64,000 bases of DNA from Arsenophonus sp052174455 (GTDB lineage: Bacteria > Pseudomonadota > Gammaproteobacteria > Enterobacterales > Enterobacteriaceae): positions 1-64,000 of the forward strand of contig JBQMRP010000034.1 of assembly GCA_052174455.1 (NCBI GenBank), given 5' to 3'. The notes below the pieces were generated by a model. It did not search any database, was not told where the DNA came from, and was given only the letters and a program-made list of their open reading frames with translations. Shown one piece after another: positions 63,655-64,000 of the stretch (position 1 is the stretch's first letter; every line of letters begins with the position of its first letter). Position numbers and translations under genes: made by a program.

Positions 63655-64000
63655 AAAGTTATTAGCAAATCTAGTGTATGAGACGGTCAGGTTAGGTTTT
63701 ACTCTGATGCTTTATAAATCTGTTTTCCATCCTTAAATTGGATGTTATTTTACCACTAGTATCAGCACAAGATCATAAATCTATTTAGCCAGTTCCAGTT
63801 TTTAAGCAAAGTGTAGCAGTTAAAATACTATTAAAATAGTTGTTTTTGAAACATAGCTCTTCTCGCTTCAGCTTCATAATTTTACTGTTACAAAAGCTAA
63901 CTCAATCGGATTTGTCGTTCTTATGACCCCAGTGCGCTGACAGGAAGTCATAGAATGTCAGTGTTTTTTCGATCATTTATAGTTTCTTCATCGTTGCAGG
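63655..64000 (-). mobile_element. Family A element, copy 11, cut by the window end
   Basis: Starts with the common right end (ttattagcaaatctagtgta, 63660) and continues collinearly (cagtgcgctgacaggaagtcatagaatg near 63930-63957, the FYDFL..RTG motif region) to the end of the window. Confidence 0.75.

Noticed and set aside
1..64000. CRISPR array
   Set aside because: Repeats are long, dispersed insertion-sequence copies. No short regularly spaced repeats with unique spacers were seen.

Overview
The window looks like a piece of the chromosome of an AT-rich, heavily degraded gammaproteobacterium of the order Enterobacterales, most likely an insect endosymbiont. All 19 intact proteins are close to Escherichia coli orthologues and several neighbourhoods keep enterobacterial order (rpsU-dnaG-rpoD, mnmA-hflD-purB, frdABCD, iscRSUA-hscB, suhB/trmJ, ygiM-cca). 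Intact coding sequence is only about 21.6 kb of 64 kb (about 34 %). The rest is decayed genes and decayed insertion sequences. Low GC, very low coding density and an old burst of insertion sequences resemble the 'Candidatus Serratia symbiotica' lineages of Cinara aphids. That identification is an inference from gene content and texture only.

Layout. 1-9 kb: a lysA pseudogene split by an insertion sequence, xseA, ptrB and aroH. 9-15 kb: an insertion-sequence graveyard with four repeat families. 15-24 kb: recC, glyA, a decayed hcaT, suhB and a decayed trmJ. 24-32 kb: nested insertion sequences and the isc operon, where only iscS survives, without its C-terminal tail; iscR, iscU, iscA and hscB are wrecks. 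32-36 kb: more insertion-sequence remnants and tRNA-Ile(CAU). 36-45 kb: rpoD, dnaG, rpsU, tsaD, decayed plsY, folB, cca and decayed ygiM. 45-51 kb: mostly nothing recognisable, with an RTX-like fragment. 51-54 kb: the frd operon with intact membrane anchors frdC and frdD but decayed catalytic genes frdA and frdB. 55-60 kb: decayed nudJ, then intact mnmA-hflD-purB. 60-64 kb: tRNA-Asn, insertion-sequence remnants and a cold-shock gene.

Four repeat families fill the gaps. Family A (at least ten long copies and several fragments, both strands) is a dead IS256-type mutator transposase. Family B (about 1.8 kb) is unidentified. Family C (about 1 kb) carries a zinc-ribbon transposase start. Family D is unidentified. 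No copy has an open transposase frame, so transposition from these copies has stopped.

The surviving genes serve information processing (DNA replication, transcription, translation, tRNA maturation, t6A37 and s2U34 tRNA modification) plus a few pathways (aromatic amino acids, one-carbon/folate, purines). The most informative pattern is partial loss of complexes. IscS remains without its scaffold system, next to an intact mnmA, which points to tRNA thiolation as its job. FrdC and FrdD remain open without FrdA and FrdB. RecC remains without adjacent recB/recD. Several decayed genes also contain long perfect hairpins that look like template-switch scars.
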